Shown here one piece after another: positions 8,601-16,895 of a DNA stretch of 64,000 nt. The translations under genes were made by a program, and so were the position numbers. Position 1 is the first letter of the stretch; every line of letters starts with the position of its first letter. The stretch lies in assembly GCF_011174675.1 (NCBI RefSeq), contig NZ_JAANIG010000002.1, positions 62,001 to 126,000 of the forward strand, written 5' to 3'. The notes under the pieces were generated by a model, which was not told where the DNA came from, ran no database searches, and worked only from the letters and a program-made list of their open reading frames with translations. Source of the stretch: Perlabentimonas gracilis (GTDB lineage: Bacteria > Bacteroidota > Bacteroidia > Bacteroidales > Tenuifilaceae).

Positions 8601-10543
8601 TAAGATCTTTTTGCATTCTTACTCTTTTTGCCATTTTGAGCCTTGGTGGGGTTTATGCTCAATCGGGTGGTGAGGTTTTAGTCGATCTCGAATCGATTCC
8701 CCTTACCCCAAACAAGACGGTGCAGCCTAAGGCAAAGTCTACGATAGAGCTGCCCTTTTACGACGACTTTTCGCGAGGTTTAAGCTACCCCGTATCCACG
8801 CTTTGGGATGGTAGGGATGTTTTAGTAAACACTAAGTATGCTGTAAACCCTCCAAATATTGGGGTGGCCACCTTTGATGCATTAGATTATACTGGCAAAT
8901 TACACCATAATGCATCGGTTTTTCAATTCTCGGCCGACACGCTAACATCTCAGCCAATTAATCTAAATTTTCCAGGCGACACCAGCATATACATAAGCTT
9001 TCAGTTTCAGCCCAAGGGGCTTGGCAATTGGCCCGATATCAGGGACTCGTTGCTGCTCGAGTTTTACAATGCATCTGATGATACTTGGGAGGGAGTATGG
9101 GCTGCATGGGTGGACTACGAGAATAATACCCTTTTTCAGCATGAGAAGTTACGGTCGAGGCATAGCGAGATTATTTCCGATACCCTTAGCAGTTCCTTTT
9201 TTAAGGTCTACTTTCCAGTGCTCGATGAGCAGTTTCTAGTTGGCAATTTTCGTTTCCGTTTCCGCAACATTGCATCAATATCCCGAAACTCTGACGTGCC
9301 CGGCTTAAGGGGCAATTCCGATCATTGGCATATCGATATGGTGTACCTCAATAAGGCCAGAACCTATAGAGATACAATTATTAATGATATCGCATTTACC
9401 AAACCTTTGGGATCCATATTGAATAATTACGAGCAGATACCTTGGCTGCATTTTAATCAGCAGGCGCAGGATAACGAACTTGACAGCCCATTAAGCTTTG
9501 ATATTACCTACTCCAATATGGGGGTAACTCCGTGGAATATTACCAGGCTATTCCGAATCCACAATCAATCCAATGGCGATATCTATTCGTTCTCAGGTGG
9601 CGCCGAGAATATTAGTATGCTCGAAACCATTAGCTATAGCCGTTTCTTTTTATATGATTTTAAATCCTCTTGGTCCGATTCTGCTCGCTTCACCTTGGAA
9701 TCTTACTTGCTTACCGATATAAGCCCCTCTACACAGCATTTGCGCTGGAACGACACGCTGCGGTACACCCAAAACTTTAAGAACTTTTACGCGTACGATG
9801 ACGGTTCTGCCGAAAGTGGTTACGGTTTGTATGGCGAGGGGACTCAAAACGGAAGGGTAGCCTACAGGTTTAATACTTATAAAGCCGATAACTTGGTGGG
9901 GGTATACATGTACTTCAATCGTACATTTAACGATGCTAGCCAAAAGTATTTCCGTTTGGCCATTTGGGATGATAACAATGGCAGACCCGGAAATTTAATC
10001 TACGAGCAGCCGGGAGTTCGACCACTCTTTACCGATAGTCTTAACAGGTTTACCCTATTCCGGCTCGATGAGGAACTTTGGCTCGACCAAGGAACATTTT
10101 ACATTGGCTGGATACAAACCACTACCGATATGCTTAACGTGGGGTTCGACAGGAATAATAGCAGCCGTTCGAATCTTTTCTACAATATCAGTGGCAATTG
10201 GGAGAACACAAAATTTGAGGGTGCACTTATGATTAGGCCAGTGTTTGGTAAGCTAAACGAAACGCCAACCTCATCACCCAATCACCCACTCAATCAATCA
10301 CCCACCCAATCAATCAATATTTACCCCAATCCAGCTCGTGATGTGCTTAACGTTGAGTTACCCGTTGGTGTTATCAACGCTCAGGTTACTATTTATAGTA
10401 TATCGGGACAGATGGTTTACTCCGAGAGGTATGTAACAAACCCAATAGATATATCAAGATTTACCAATGGGACATACATCGTAAGGGTTGTTGCCGATGG
10501 GCGTATAGTGGGAACTCAGAAACTTGTAGTTTTAAAATGGTAG
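8597..10543 (+). CDS. T9SS type A sorting domain protein (secreted)
   Basis: A 648-residue secreted protein. It has a signal peptide at residues 1-21 (cleavage near VYA-QS), a long beta-rich region with no recognised catalytic motif, and a C-terminal type A sorting domain (about 575-648) starting INIYPNPARDVLNVE and ending in a KLVVLKW strand. The type IX machinery exports such proteins and normally removes this domain while anchoring the protein to the cell surface. A Ser/Pro/Asn/Gln linker (about 559-574) is encoded by a CAATCA-rich repeat-like DNA stretch at 10271-10319. The gene overlaps both neighbours, so it is coupled to the PASTA and pseudouridine synthase genes. Confidence 0.9.
   Translation: MIRSFCILTLFAILSLGGVYAQSGGEVLVDLESIPLTPNKTVQPKAKSTIELPFYDDFSRGLSYPVSTLWDGRDVLVNTKYAVNPPNIGVATFDALDYTGKLHHNASVFQFSADTLTSQPINLNFPGDTSIYISFQFQPKGLGNWPDIRDSLLLEFYNASDDTWEGVWAAWVDYENNTLFQHEKLRSRHSEIISDTLSSSFFKVYFPVLDEQFLVGNFRFRFRNIASISRNSDVPGLRGNSDHWHIDMVYLNKARTYRDTIINDIAFTKPLGSILNNYEQIPWLHFNQQAQDNELDSPLSFDITYSNMGVTPWNITRLFRIHNQSNGDIYSFSGGAENISMLETISYSRFFLYDFKSSWSDSARFTLESYLLTDISPSTQHLRWNDTLRYTQNFKNFYAYDDGSAESGYGLYGEGTQNGRVAYRFNTYKADNLVGVYMYFNRTFNDASQKYFRLAIWDDNNGRPGNLIYEQPGVRPLFTDSLNRFTLFRLDEELWLDQGTFYIGWIQTTTDMLNVGFDRNNSSRSNLFYNISGNWENTKFEGALMIRPVFGKLNETPTSSPNHPLNQSPTQSINIYPNPARDVLNVELPVGVINAQVTIYSISGQMVYSERYVTNPIDISRFTNGTYIVRVVADGRIVGTQKLVVLKW
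10271..10319 (+). repeat. CAATCA-rich low-complexity tract inside a coding linker
   Basis: An in-frame tract built of CAATCA and CACCCA words, encoding a Ser-Pro-Asn-Gln linker just before the T9SS sorting domain. The word composition resembles the CAATCAC heptads at 11673-11700. Confidence 0.6.
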
Positions 10544-11604
10544 ATGAAACAACACGTAACCCTTACGATGAAATTGACGATGAGGGTGGTGAGCAGCAGG
10601 AACTGTACGAGCATTTTCGTATAGATGTTGATAAGGGTCAGGGGCTAGTACGAATCGATAAGTTTATCACAAGCAAGCTCGAGAGCATTAGCCGTAGCCG
10701 AGTGCAATCGGCTGCCGATGCTGGTAACATTTTGGTGAATGGCAATGCGGTTAAATCATCATATAAGGTTAAGCCGCTCGACAGCATCTCCATTGTAATG
10801 GCCTACCCACCCCGGGAAATTGAAATCATTCCGCAGGATATCCCCATAAACATTGTGTACGAGGATGACGATGTAGTTGTGGTGAACAAGGAGGCTGGTA
10901 TGGTGGTGCACCCCGGCCACGGAAACTACACCGATACCCTAGTAAACGCTTTAATGTATCACCTTAGGGATGTGCCTCTTTTCAAGTCGGGCGATGTACG
11001 CCCTGGCTTGGTGCACAGAATCGATAAGAATACCTCTGGCATATTGGTGATAGCCAAAACGGAGTTTGCCATGAATCACTTGGCCCGCCAATTCTTCGAC
11101 AGAACCACCAAGCGACGTTACGTGGCCCTGGTTTGGGGCGATATGGAGGAGGATGAGGGAACTGTTGATGCTCACATTGGCCGAAGCCCCCGCGATAGGA
11201 TGAAGATGCACGTTTTCCCCGAGGGCGACGATGGCAAGCATGCCATTACGCACTGGAAGGTGCTCGAACGCCTTGGATATGTTACCGTGGTTGAGTGCCG
11301 ACTCGAGACCGGCCGCACCCACCAAATCCGTGTGCATATGGAGTATATTCGTCATCCCATTTTTAACGACGACCGATATGGTGGCGACTCAATTGTTAAG
11401 GGCACAACGTTTACCAAGTACAAGCAGTTTATTCAGAATTGTTTCAGTATTTGCCCTCGGCATGCACTGCATGCTAAGTCGTTAGGATTTGTTCACCCTA
11501 CAACTGGTAAGGAGATGTTCTTCGAGTCGGATATACCCAACGATATGGTTCAGGTAATAGAACGGTGGAAAACCTATACGGCAGCACGTTTCTCAGAGGA
11601 GTAG
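10537..11604 (+). CDS. RluA-family 23S rRNA pseudouridine synthase (RluD type)
   Basis: A 355-residue enzyme with an N-terminal S4 RNA-binding domain (about 27-90) and a catalytic domain containing HRIDKNTSGILV, whose Asp is the nucleophile, plus ETGRTHQIRVHM near the C-terminal half. RluD makes pseudouridines 1911, 1915 and 1917 in helix 69 of 23S rRNA; RluC, the other S4-bearing member, has different targets. RluD is favoured by domain layout and by the common Bacteroidota neighbourhood of PASTA gene and ddl. It overlaps the secreted-protein gene by 7 bp. Confidence 0.9.
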   Translation: MVDETTRNPYDEIDDEGGEQQELYEHFRIDVDKGQGLVRIDKFITSKLESISRSRVQSAADAGNILVNGNAVKSSYKVKPLDSISIVMAYPPREIEIIPQDIPINIVYEDDDVVVVNKEAGMVVHPGHGNYTDTLVNALMYHLRDVPLFKSGDVRPGLVHRIDKNTSGILVIAKTEFAMNHLARQFFDRTTKRRYVALVWGDMEEDEGTVDAHIGRSPRDRMKMHVFPEGDDGKHAITHWKVLERLGYVTVVECRLETGRTHQIRVHMEYIRHPIFNDDRYGGDSIVKGTTFTKYKQFIQNCFSICPRHALHAKSLGFVHPTTGKEMFFESDIPNDMVQVIERWKTYTAARFSEE

Positions 11605-11710
11605 TTGGGGGAGTTGAAAGTTCATAGAGTGCCTAAAGTTTAGAGTTGAAAGTTTAGAGTTGAGAGACAGACCAATCACCAATCACCAATCACCAATCAC
11701 CGATCACCGA

Positions 11711-11764
11711 TCACTGATTATCTCGTCATCGTGGCAAAAAGCGCCACTCTTACGAGACAGGCCG
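11711..11764. repeat. 54-bp hairpin repeat unit, copy 1
   Basis: Contains an interrupted inverted repeat: TCTCGT (11721-11726) pairs with ACGAGA (11752-11757), then after a 4-nt internal loop GTGGC (11731-11735) pairs with GCCAC (11743-11747) around an A-rich loop. It matches copy 2 at 53 of 54 positions. Confidence 0.85.
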
Positions 11765-11800
11765 ATTACTGATTACCGATTACTGATTACCGTTTACTGA

Positions 11801-11854
11801 TCACTGATTATCTCGTCATCGTGGCAAAAAACGCCACTCTTACGAGACAGGCCG
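11801..11854. repeat. 54-bp hairpin repeat unit, copy 2
   Basis: Identical to copy 1 except A for G at 11831, and exactly 90 bp downstream of it. The mismatch is in the loop, so the stem is unchanged. Confidence 0.85.
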
Positions 11855-11945
11855 TTTACTGATCACCGATTACCGATTACCGATTACCGATCACCGACCA
11901 CCGACAACTAGTTCCCTCGCACCCATACTAGCAAAACATTTTCAT

Positions 11946-11953
11946 TATCTTTG
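11946..11953 (+). promoter_or_regulatory. -7 box of ddl
   Basis: TATCTTTG, an exact TAnnTTTG match, 31 bp before the ddl start. No clear -33 TTG was found. Confidence 0.5.
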
Positions 11954-11984
11954 CTAATAGAAAAATCTTTCATTTTAACATCTT

Positions 11985-12974
11985 ATGATATCAAAACTCA
12001 ACATCGCCATTCTGGCGGGTGGTAACTCCTCCGAAGAGGGTATTTCGCTTAAAGGCGCTGCTCAAATTGCCAAATGGCTCGACTCCCAACGTTATAACGT
12101 ATATACCATTCTGGTTAAGGGCACTTCGTTTACATTGAAACATCCCAGCAAGGGTGATTATCCTGTTTCGTGGGACTCCTTTACCGCCAGTGTTGACAAT
12201 GCGGAAATTCATTTCGATTGCGCATTGATTGCAATTCACGGTACACCGGGCGAAAATGGATTGCTTCAGGGGTACCTCGAGATGATGGGCATACCATACA
12301 CCACAGGTGGTGTGATGAACACATCCGTAACCTTTAATAAGGAGGCTACCAAACGGATGCTTTATGATATTGATGTACATCTAGCAAAAGGTGTAAGCAT
12401 TGTTAAGGGGCAAAATGTTAATGCCGATGATGTGGTAAAGTCGCTTGGGCTCCCCGTTTTTGTTAAGCCCAACGAGAGCGGCAGTAGCTATGGAATTACC
12501 AAGGTGAAGAATGTTGATGATTTAGTTCCTGCGCTGGAAAAATCGTTCACAGAGGATCCCGTGGCTCTTATTGAGGAGTTCATTCCTGGGGTGGAGCTAA
12601 CCTGCGGCGTGGTGAAAACACAGAATAAAACGCTGGTGCTGCCGGTAACCGAAATTGTTCCCAAAAACGAATTTTTCGATTACGGTGCCAAGTACGAGAA
12701 TCAGGTGGAAGAGATTACCCCTGCCCGTATTCCCGATGAGCTAACAGACCAAATTCAAACAGTTTCGTCCGAAATTTACGATAGGCTTAGCTGCCGTGGT
12801 ATTGTCCGTATCGATTATATCTACAGCAATAAAAAGTTGTTCTTTTTAGAGGTAAATACCGTGCCAGGGATGAGCGAAACCAGCATCGTTCCCCAGCAAG
12901 TGGAGGCCTTAGGGCTTGCCATGGGCGATGTTTTCTCAATGGTGATTGAGGATGCGATTGCAAGGAAGGCCTAA
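11985..12974 (+). CDS. ddl: D-alanine--D-alanine ligase
   Basis: A 329-residue ATP-grasp enzyme that joins two D-alanines for the peptidoglycan stem. The N-terminal ILAGGNSSEEGISLKGA is the Ddl substrate-domain signature. HGTPGENGLLQGYLEMMGIPYTT, the ATP-grasp LIEEFIPGVELTCGVV, and the metal/phosphate-binding EVNTVPGMSETS complete the set. Length is normal. It carries its own -7 box and is isolated by repeat-rich gaps on both sides. Confidence 0.96.
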   Translation: MISKLNIAILAGGNSSEEGISLKGAAQIAKWLDSQRYNVYTILVKGTSFTLKHPSKGDYPVSWDSFTASVDNAEIHFDCALIAIHGTPGENGLLQGYLEMMGIPYTTGGVMNTSVTFNKEATKRMLYDIDVHLAKGVSIVKGQNVNADDVVKSLGLPVFVKPNESGSSYGITKVKNVDDLVPALEKSFTEDPVALIEEFIPGVELTCGVVKTQNKTLVLPVTEIVPKNEFFDYGAKYENQVEEITPARIPDELTDQIQTVSSEIYDRLSCRGIVRIDYIYSNKKLFFLEVNTVPGMSETSIVPQQVEALGLAMGDVFSMVIEDAIARKA

Positions 12975-12993
12975 GGGTTTATATTAGGTTGGC

Positions 12994-13055
12994 TGACCCG
13001 CCAGTGGCCTGTCTACCCTGCCTACCGGCAGGCGGCAGGTAGAGCGGGCAGGTTG
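12994..13055 (+). repeat. 62-bp interspersed GC-rich repeat, copy A
   Basis: Identical over all 62 positions to copies B (34908-34969, inverted) and C (54729-54790). It contains a near-perfect stem (CTACCCTGCC / GGCAGGTAG) and is flanked on the right by GGTTGATTGGTTGA-type tetranucleotide sequence. Confidence 0.92.
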
Positions 13056-13192
13056 GTTGATTGGTTGACCCTGCCTTTGCCGGCAGGCAGGCTGACAGGG
13101 TGCGAAGCACCTGTCGGCGTTTAAAAGGCTGATTGATTGGTGTGTTAGCAGACTCCCAGCCAGTTGACAGATAGATTGAACGTTCCCGAACC

Positions 13193-13227
13193 GACAACTG
13201 ATTACAGACAACTGACATCCGATAACA
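13193..13227 (+). repeat. five 7-bp-phased words
   Basis: GACAACT, GATTACA, GACAACT, GACATCC, GATAACA in unbroken 7-bp phase. They are similar to the end of the tract before ddl, which also closes with GACAACT. Confidence 0.55.
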
Positions 13228-13314
13228 AGATTATATGATTGTTTCTCTTTGCGTACTTGTAAAATTCCTCGGTTGATTAATGATTTTAAACCTCTGCTAA
13301 ATAATACACTAACT

Positions 13315-13704
13315 ATGCTAACGTTAACCACCCCTGCACTGCTATTTTCGGCCATATCGTTGCTGCTGTTGGCCTATACCAACCGGTTTTTGGCATTAGC
13401 ACAGCTAATACGCAATTTGCATGCCCAGTACAAGCAGAATGCCGATAGCGTGTTGCTTGGACAGATTAATAATCTACGCATTAGGGTTCATATCATAAGG
13501 TATATGCAAATTCTGGGTATTACCAGCCTTTTGCTTTGCGTCCTCAGCATGTTTCTTATTTACATTGGCGAAACCGTTTGGGCCGAGGTAATATTTGGGG
13601 TTGCACTACTACTGCTAATTGCTTCGCTAGCTCTTTCGGTATGGGAGATCCAGATTTCTGTAAAGGCACTCGATATTCATTTAAGGGATATTGAGAATAA
13701 GTGA
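13315..13704 (+). CDS. DUF2721 family membrane protein
   Basis: A 129-residue protein with three predicted membrane helices (about 5-25, 66-87, 93-114). The opening TTPALLFSAISLLLLAYTNRFLALA is the DUF2721 hallmark, followed by a basic cytoplasmic-type loop with several Arg and Gln residues. Function is unknown. The start is the ATG at 13315; the longer reading frame adds 22 residues with no family resemblance. It is ended by the strong hairpin at 13796-13829. Confidence 0.85.
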   Translation: MLTLTTPALLFSAISLLLLAYTNRFLALAQLIRNLHAQYKQNADSVLLGQINNLRIRVHIIRYMQILGITSLLLCVLSMFLIYIGETVWAEVIFGVALLLLIASLALSVWEIQISVKALDIHLRDIENK

Positions 13705-13795
13705 TACCTGTATCGCCTAAAGTCAATTCTATACTTCTCATAGTAAGTCAACTTCTTTGCTGCATTACTATTGCTGTTGGTCTTTGGTCAAAGCA

Positions 13796-13829
13796 AAAGA
13801 AGGCTGCCTTAAAAAGCAGCCTTCTTTTG
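13796..13829. terminator. bidirectional terminator between DUF2721 gene and gcvP
   Basis: A 13-bp inverted repeat (AAAAGAAGGCTGC / GCAGCCTTCTTTT) around an 8-nt loop. A and T runs on both sides suit the two converging genes. Confidence 0.92.
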
Positions 13830-13848
13830 CAAATATGCTATTTGTAAA

Positions 13849-16716
13849 TTACAAATATTCCTCAATGGGAGCGCAAGAGCAAACCAGGTTGCGGTCGCCG
13901 TAGCCCGAGTCAATTTTACCCACTGTGGGCCAGTACTTGTTAGCTGCCAGCCAGCTTAATGGGTAGGCTGCCTTTTGTCGGCTGTAGCTGTGGTTCCACT
14001 CATCGGCAGTTACCTCAATCACAGTATGTGGGGCATTCTTCACCACGTTATCCTCCTTGTCGGCCTTACCATCCTTAATCTCATCGAGTTCTTTCTTGAT
14101 TTCTATCATTGCCTCGATAAACCTATCCAGCTCCTGCAACGATTCGCTCTCGGTGGGTTCTACCATAAGCGTTTCATGCACAGGAAACGATAGGGTGGGG
14201 GCATGGAATCCGTAGTCCATCAATCGACGGGCAATATCGCCAGTCTCAACTCCGTAAGCTTGCTTAAAGTGGCGGCAATCCAAAATCATCTCATGGGCAA
14301 CACGGCCAGTCTTGCCAGTGTAAAGAACCTCAAATTGTCCCTTTAGCTTAGCGGCCAAATAATTTGCATTAAGAATAGCGAGCTCGGTTGACTTCTTCAG
14401 ACCTTCTGCACCAAGCATTAAGATGTAGCCATAGGTGATTGATATAACCATTGCGCTTCCCCAAGGAGCAGCGGCAATCGCTGGTATTCCCTTTTCGCCA
14501 CCAGTTTTCACTACTGGGTGGGATGGTAGGAATGGGGTTAAATGCTTGGCTACGCCAATTGGGCCAACGCCAGGCCCTCCACCGCCATGAGGTATGGCAA
14601 AAGTTTTATGCAGATTTAAGTGACACACATCGGCATGCACAATGCCTGGGCTGGTTAAGCCAACCTGTGCGTTCATATTGGCACCATCCATGTATACCTG
14701 TCCACCGTTATCGTGGATAATCTTTATCATCTCCTTAATCTCGGGCTCAAAAACTCCGTGAGTAGACGGGTAGGTAACCATAAATGACGACAGGTTATCC
14801 TTGTGCTTCTCGGCTTTAGCTCTCAGGTCATCAATAGATATGTTTCCATCATCATCGCAGGCAACAACTACAACTTCCATACCTGCCATGGCAGCGCTAG
14901 CGGGGTTGGTTCCGTGTGCCGATGATGGGATTAACACCACATTTCGGTGGTTGTCGCCACGGCTTTTGTGGTACTCGCGGATAACCATTAGCCCGGCGTA
15001 CTCGCCCGCCGCGCCTGAGTTAGGTTGCAGCGAAACGGCGTCGAAGCCAGTGATTTCGGCAAGCAGCTGCTCCAGCTCACAAATCAGGCTCATGTAACCC
15101 TGGGCCTGGTCGGTGGGAACGAATGGGTGGATATTGCCAAACTCAATCCAGCTAAGGGGTAGCATTTCGGTGGCAGCGTTCAGCTTCATGGTGCAGCTAC
15201 CCAATGAAATCATGCTGTGGTTAAGGGCAATGTCCTTGCGCTCAAGGCGCTTGATGTAGCGCATCATCTCGGTCTCGGAGTGGAATAGGTTAAAAACCTT
15301 ATCGGTTAGATACTCCGACTTACGCTTCAAGTTTTCAGGTATTGCGATACTGCTGTCAATAGTGTTAACCTTAGCAGAAGGCTTACCTGCAACCTCAGCA
15401 AAAATCTCAATGATATTGTTGATATCGGTAATTGATGTTACCTCATCGGTGCTAATGCCAATGGTTCCGTTTTTCTTGTAGTTAAGGTTTATCTCCTTGT
15501 CAATGGCCTTACGCCTAATCATATCGGCCTTAACGCCCGAAGGTAGTTCAACCTCAAGGGTATCGAAGATATTCTTTACATTCTGCTTGTAACCAAGTTT
15601 TTCCAGCTCGTTGGCAATAGTAACTGCTGCTGTGTGTGCATTGGATGCAATACGCCTTATCCCCTCAGGGCCATGGTATACAGCGTACATACCAGCCATA
15701 GTGGCAAGCAGAGCTTGAGCAGTACAGATATTTGAAGTTGCCCGTTCGCGCTTAATGTGTTGCTCGCGGGTTTGGAGCGCCATGCGCAGCGCCTTATTGC
15801 CATGCTTATCAATTGAAACACCAATAATTCTACCGGGTAGGTTCCGCTTGTACTCCTCCTTAGTAGCAAAGTAGGCTGCGTGTGGGCCACCAAATCCCAT
15901 GGGAATTCCAAAGCGTTGGGTTGAGCCAACAACAATATCGGCACCCCACTCACCTGGAGGAGTAATAAGTGCAAGGGCCAGAATGTCGGCAATTACCGAA
16001 ACGAATGCGCCATTCTCCTTAGCCTTAGTGGCAAACGCAGCATAATCGCGAACGTTACCTTTTGCCGACGGGTATTGTACAATAACGCCAAACTCCTTGC
16101 CTGTAAACTCATACTCGCTGTAGCATCCGGTTACCACCTCAATGCCCAGTGGATTGGCGCGTGTTTCAATTACCTCAAGGTTTTGAGGGAATACATCGCT
16201 ATCAACAAAAATAACGTTATGCCCCTCTTTAACAGCTTGGCGTGGGCGTAGGCTGTGCATCATGAGCATGGCCTCGGCGGCGGCAGTCGATTCGTCGAGT
16301 AGCGACGCGTTGGCAATTTCCATCTTGGTTAAATCCATAACCATGGTTTGAAAGTTAAGCAGCGCCTCAAGTCGACCTTGGCTAATTTCTGCTTGGTATG
16401 GAGTGTATGAGGTGTACCAGCCTGGGTTTTCGAAGATATTCCGTAGGATTACCGACGGGGTATGCGTTCCGTAGTACCCCATTCCAATGAATGTACGAAA
16501 TAGCTTATTCTTTGATGCTATCGATTTGATTTTGCCAAGGTACTCGCTCTCCGACAGTGGTTCGGGCAAGTTTAGGGGCTTCTCCATTCTAATTCCCTTG
16601 GGAACCGTTTGGTCAATAAGTTCATCTATCGATTTAACCCCAACAGCTTTTAACATTTCGTCAATTTCGCTATCGCGGGGGCCAATGTGGCGGGAAACAA
16701 AGCGTTCGGTTGACAT
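13849..16716 (-). CDS. gcvP: glycine dehydrogenase (decarboxylating), P protein
   Basis: A 955-residue single-chain P protein of the glycine cleavage system. It decarboxylates glycine with pyridoxal phosphate and passes aminomethyl to the lipoyl H protein. N-terminal FVSRHIGPRDSEIDEML and the PLP-lysine site HLNLHKTFAIPHGGGGPG are clear. Length matches the homodimeric form (about 950-970), not the split gcvPA/gcvPB form. No gcvT or gcvH is adjacent. No glycine riboswitch was recognised in the 179 bp upstream. Confidence 0.97.
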   Translation of the reverse strand: MSTERFVSRHIGPRDSEIDEMLKAVGVKSIDELIDQTVPKGIRMEKPLNLPEPLSESEYLGKIKSIASKNKLFRTFIGMGYYGTHTPSVILRNIFENPGWYTSYTPYQAEISQGRLEALLNFQTMVMDLTKMEIANASLLDESTAAAEAMLMMHSLRPRQAVKEGHNVIFVDSDVFPQNLEVIETRANPLGIEVVTGCYSEYEFTGKEFGVIVQYPSAKGNVRDYAAFATKAKENGAFVSVIADILALALITPPGEWGADIVVGSTQRFGIPMGFGGPHAAYFATKEEYKRNLPGRIIGVSIDKHGNKALRMALQTREQHIKRERATSNICTAQALLATMAGMYAVYHGPEGIRRIASNAHTAAVTIANELEKLGYKQNVKNIFDTLEVELPSGVKADMIRRKAIDKEINLNYKKNGTIGISTDEVTSITDINNIIEIFAEVAGKPSAKVNTIDSSIAIPENLKRKSEYLTDKVFNLFHSETEMMRYIKRLERKDIALNHSMISLGSCTMKLNAATEMLPLSWIEFGNIHPFVPTDQAQGYMSLICELEQLLAEITGFDAVSLQPNSGAAGEYAGLMVIREYHKSRGDNHRNVVLIPSSAHGTNPASAAMAGMEVVVVACDDDGNISIDDLRAKAEKHKDNLSSFMVTYPSTHGVFEPEIKEMIKIIHDNGGQVYMDGANMNAQVGLTSPGIVHADVCHLNLHKTFAIPHGGGGPGVGPIGVAKHLTPFLPSHPVVKTGGEKGIPAIAAAPWGSAMVISITYGYILMLGAEGLKKSTELAILNANYLAAKLKGQFEVLYTGKTGRVAHEMILDCRHFKQAYGVETGDIARRLMDYGFHAPTLSFPVHETLMVEPTESESLQELDRFIEAMIEIKKELDEIKDGKADKEDNVVKNAPHTVIEVTADEWNHSYSRQKAAYPLSWLAANKYWPTVGKIDSGYGDRNLVCSCAPIEEYL

Positions 16717-16895
16717 ATATACAATTTTTTACTTGGTTATTACTATTAAGATGTTAGTTGTTCCTATCTAAAACGATTGCGACGATATCAAATTTTTTGT
16801 AAAAGTAGAAAATTGCTTACACATTTTCATGTACTCGATACTGATTTTTTAAAACAGAAAGTAAAAGTGGCTTCAGATATTAAAATTAGGCACGA

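Larger units (their letters stand above)
11605..11945. repeat. composite intergenic repeat tract after the RluA-family gene
   Basis: This gap holds no gene. It contains two tandem 14-mers AAAGTTTAGAGTTG at 11635-11662. Runs of 7-bp words follow at 11673-11721 (CAATCAC and CGATCAC) and around 11765-11810 and 11851-11905 (GATTACC/GATCACT type). Two copies of a 54-bp hairpin unit are embedded at 11711-11764 and 11801-11854. AT-rich promoter-like sequence for ddl begins only after about 11925. Confidence 0.85.
12975..13314. repeat. repeat-rich gap after ddl
   Basis: A 340-bp non-coding gap. It holds the 62-bp interspersed repeat (12994-13055), a GATT-rich spacer, a second GC-rich segment at about 13066-13117 that includes a GGTGC-GAA-GCACC hairpin, and a short run of 7-bp words at 13193-13227. 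The last part (13228-13314) is AT-rich and probably carries the promoter of the DUF2721 gene. Confidence 0.75.

Noticed and set aside
11711-11854. Possible short CRISPR array (two 54-bp repeats with a 36-bp spacer)
   Set aside because: Only two units, the spacer and flanks are the same degenerate heptads, and there are no cas genes in the window.
12979-13355. Overlapping minus-strand frames encoding Arg/Gln/Gly/Pro-rich peptides after ddl
   Set aside because: They are open only because the 62-bp GC-rich repeat has few stop codons; similar peptides appear at 34744-35032 from the other copy. No start signals or family resemblance.
16717-16895. Glycine riboswitch upstream of gcvP
   Set aside because: The 179-bp gap shows no paired aptamer-like conserved helices or terminator.
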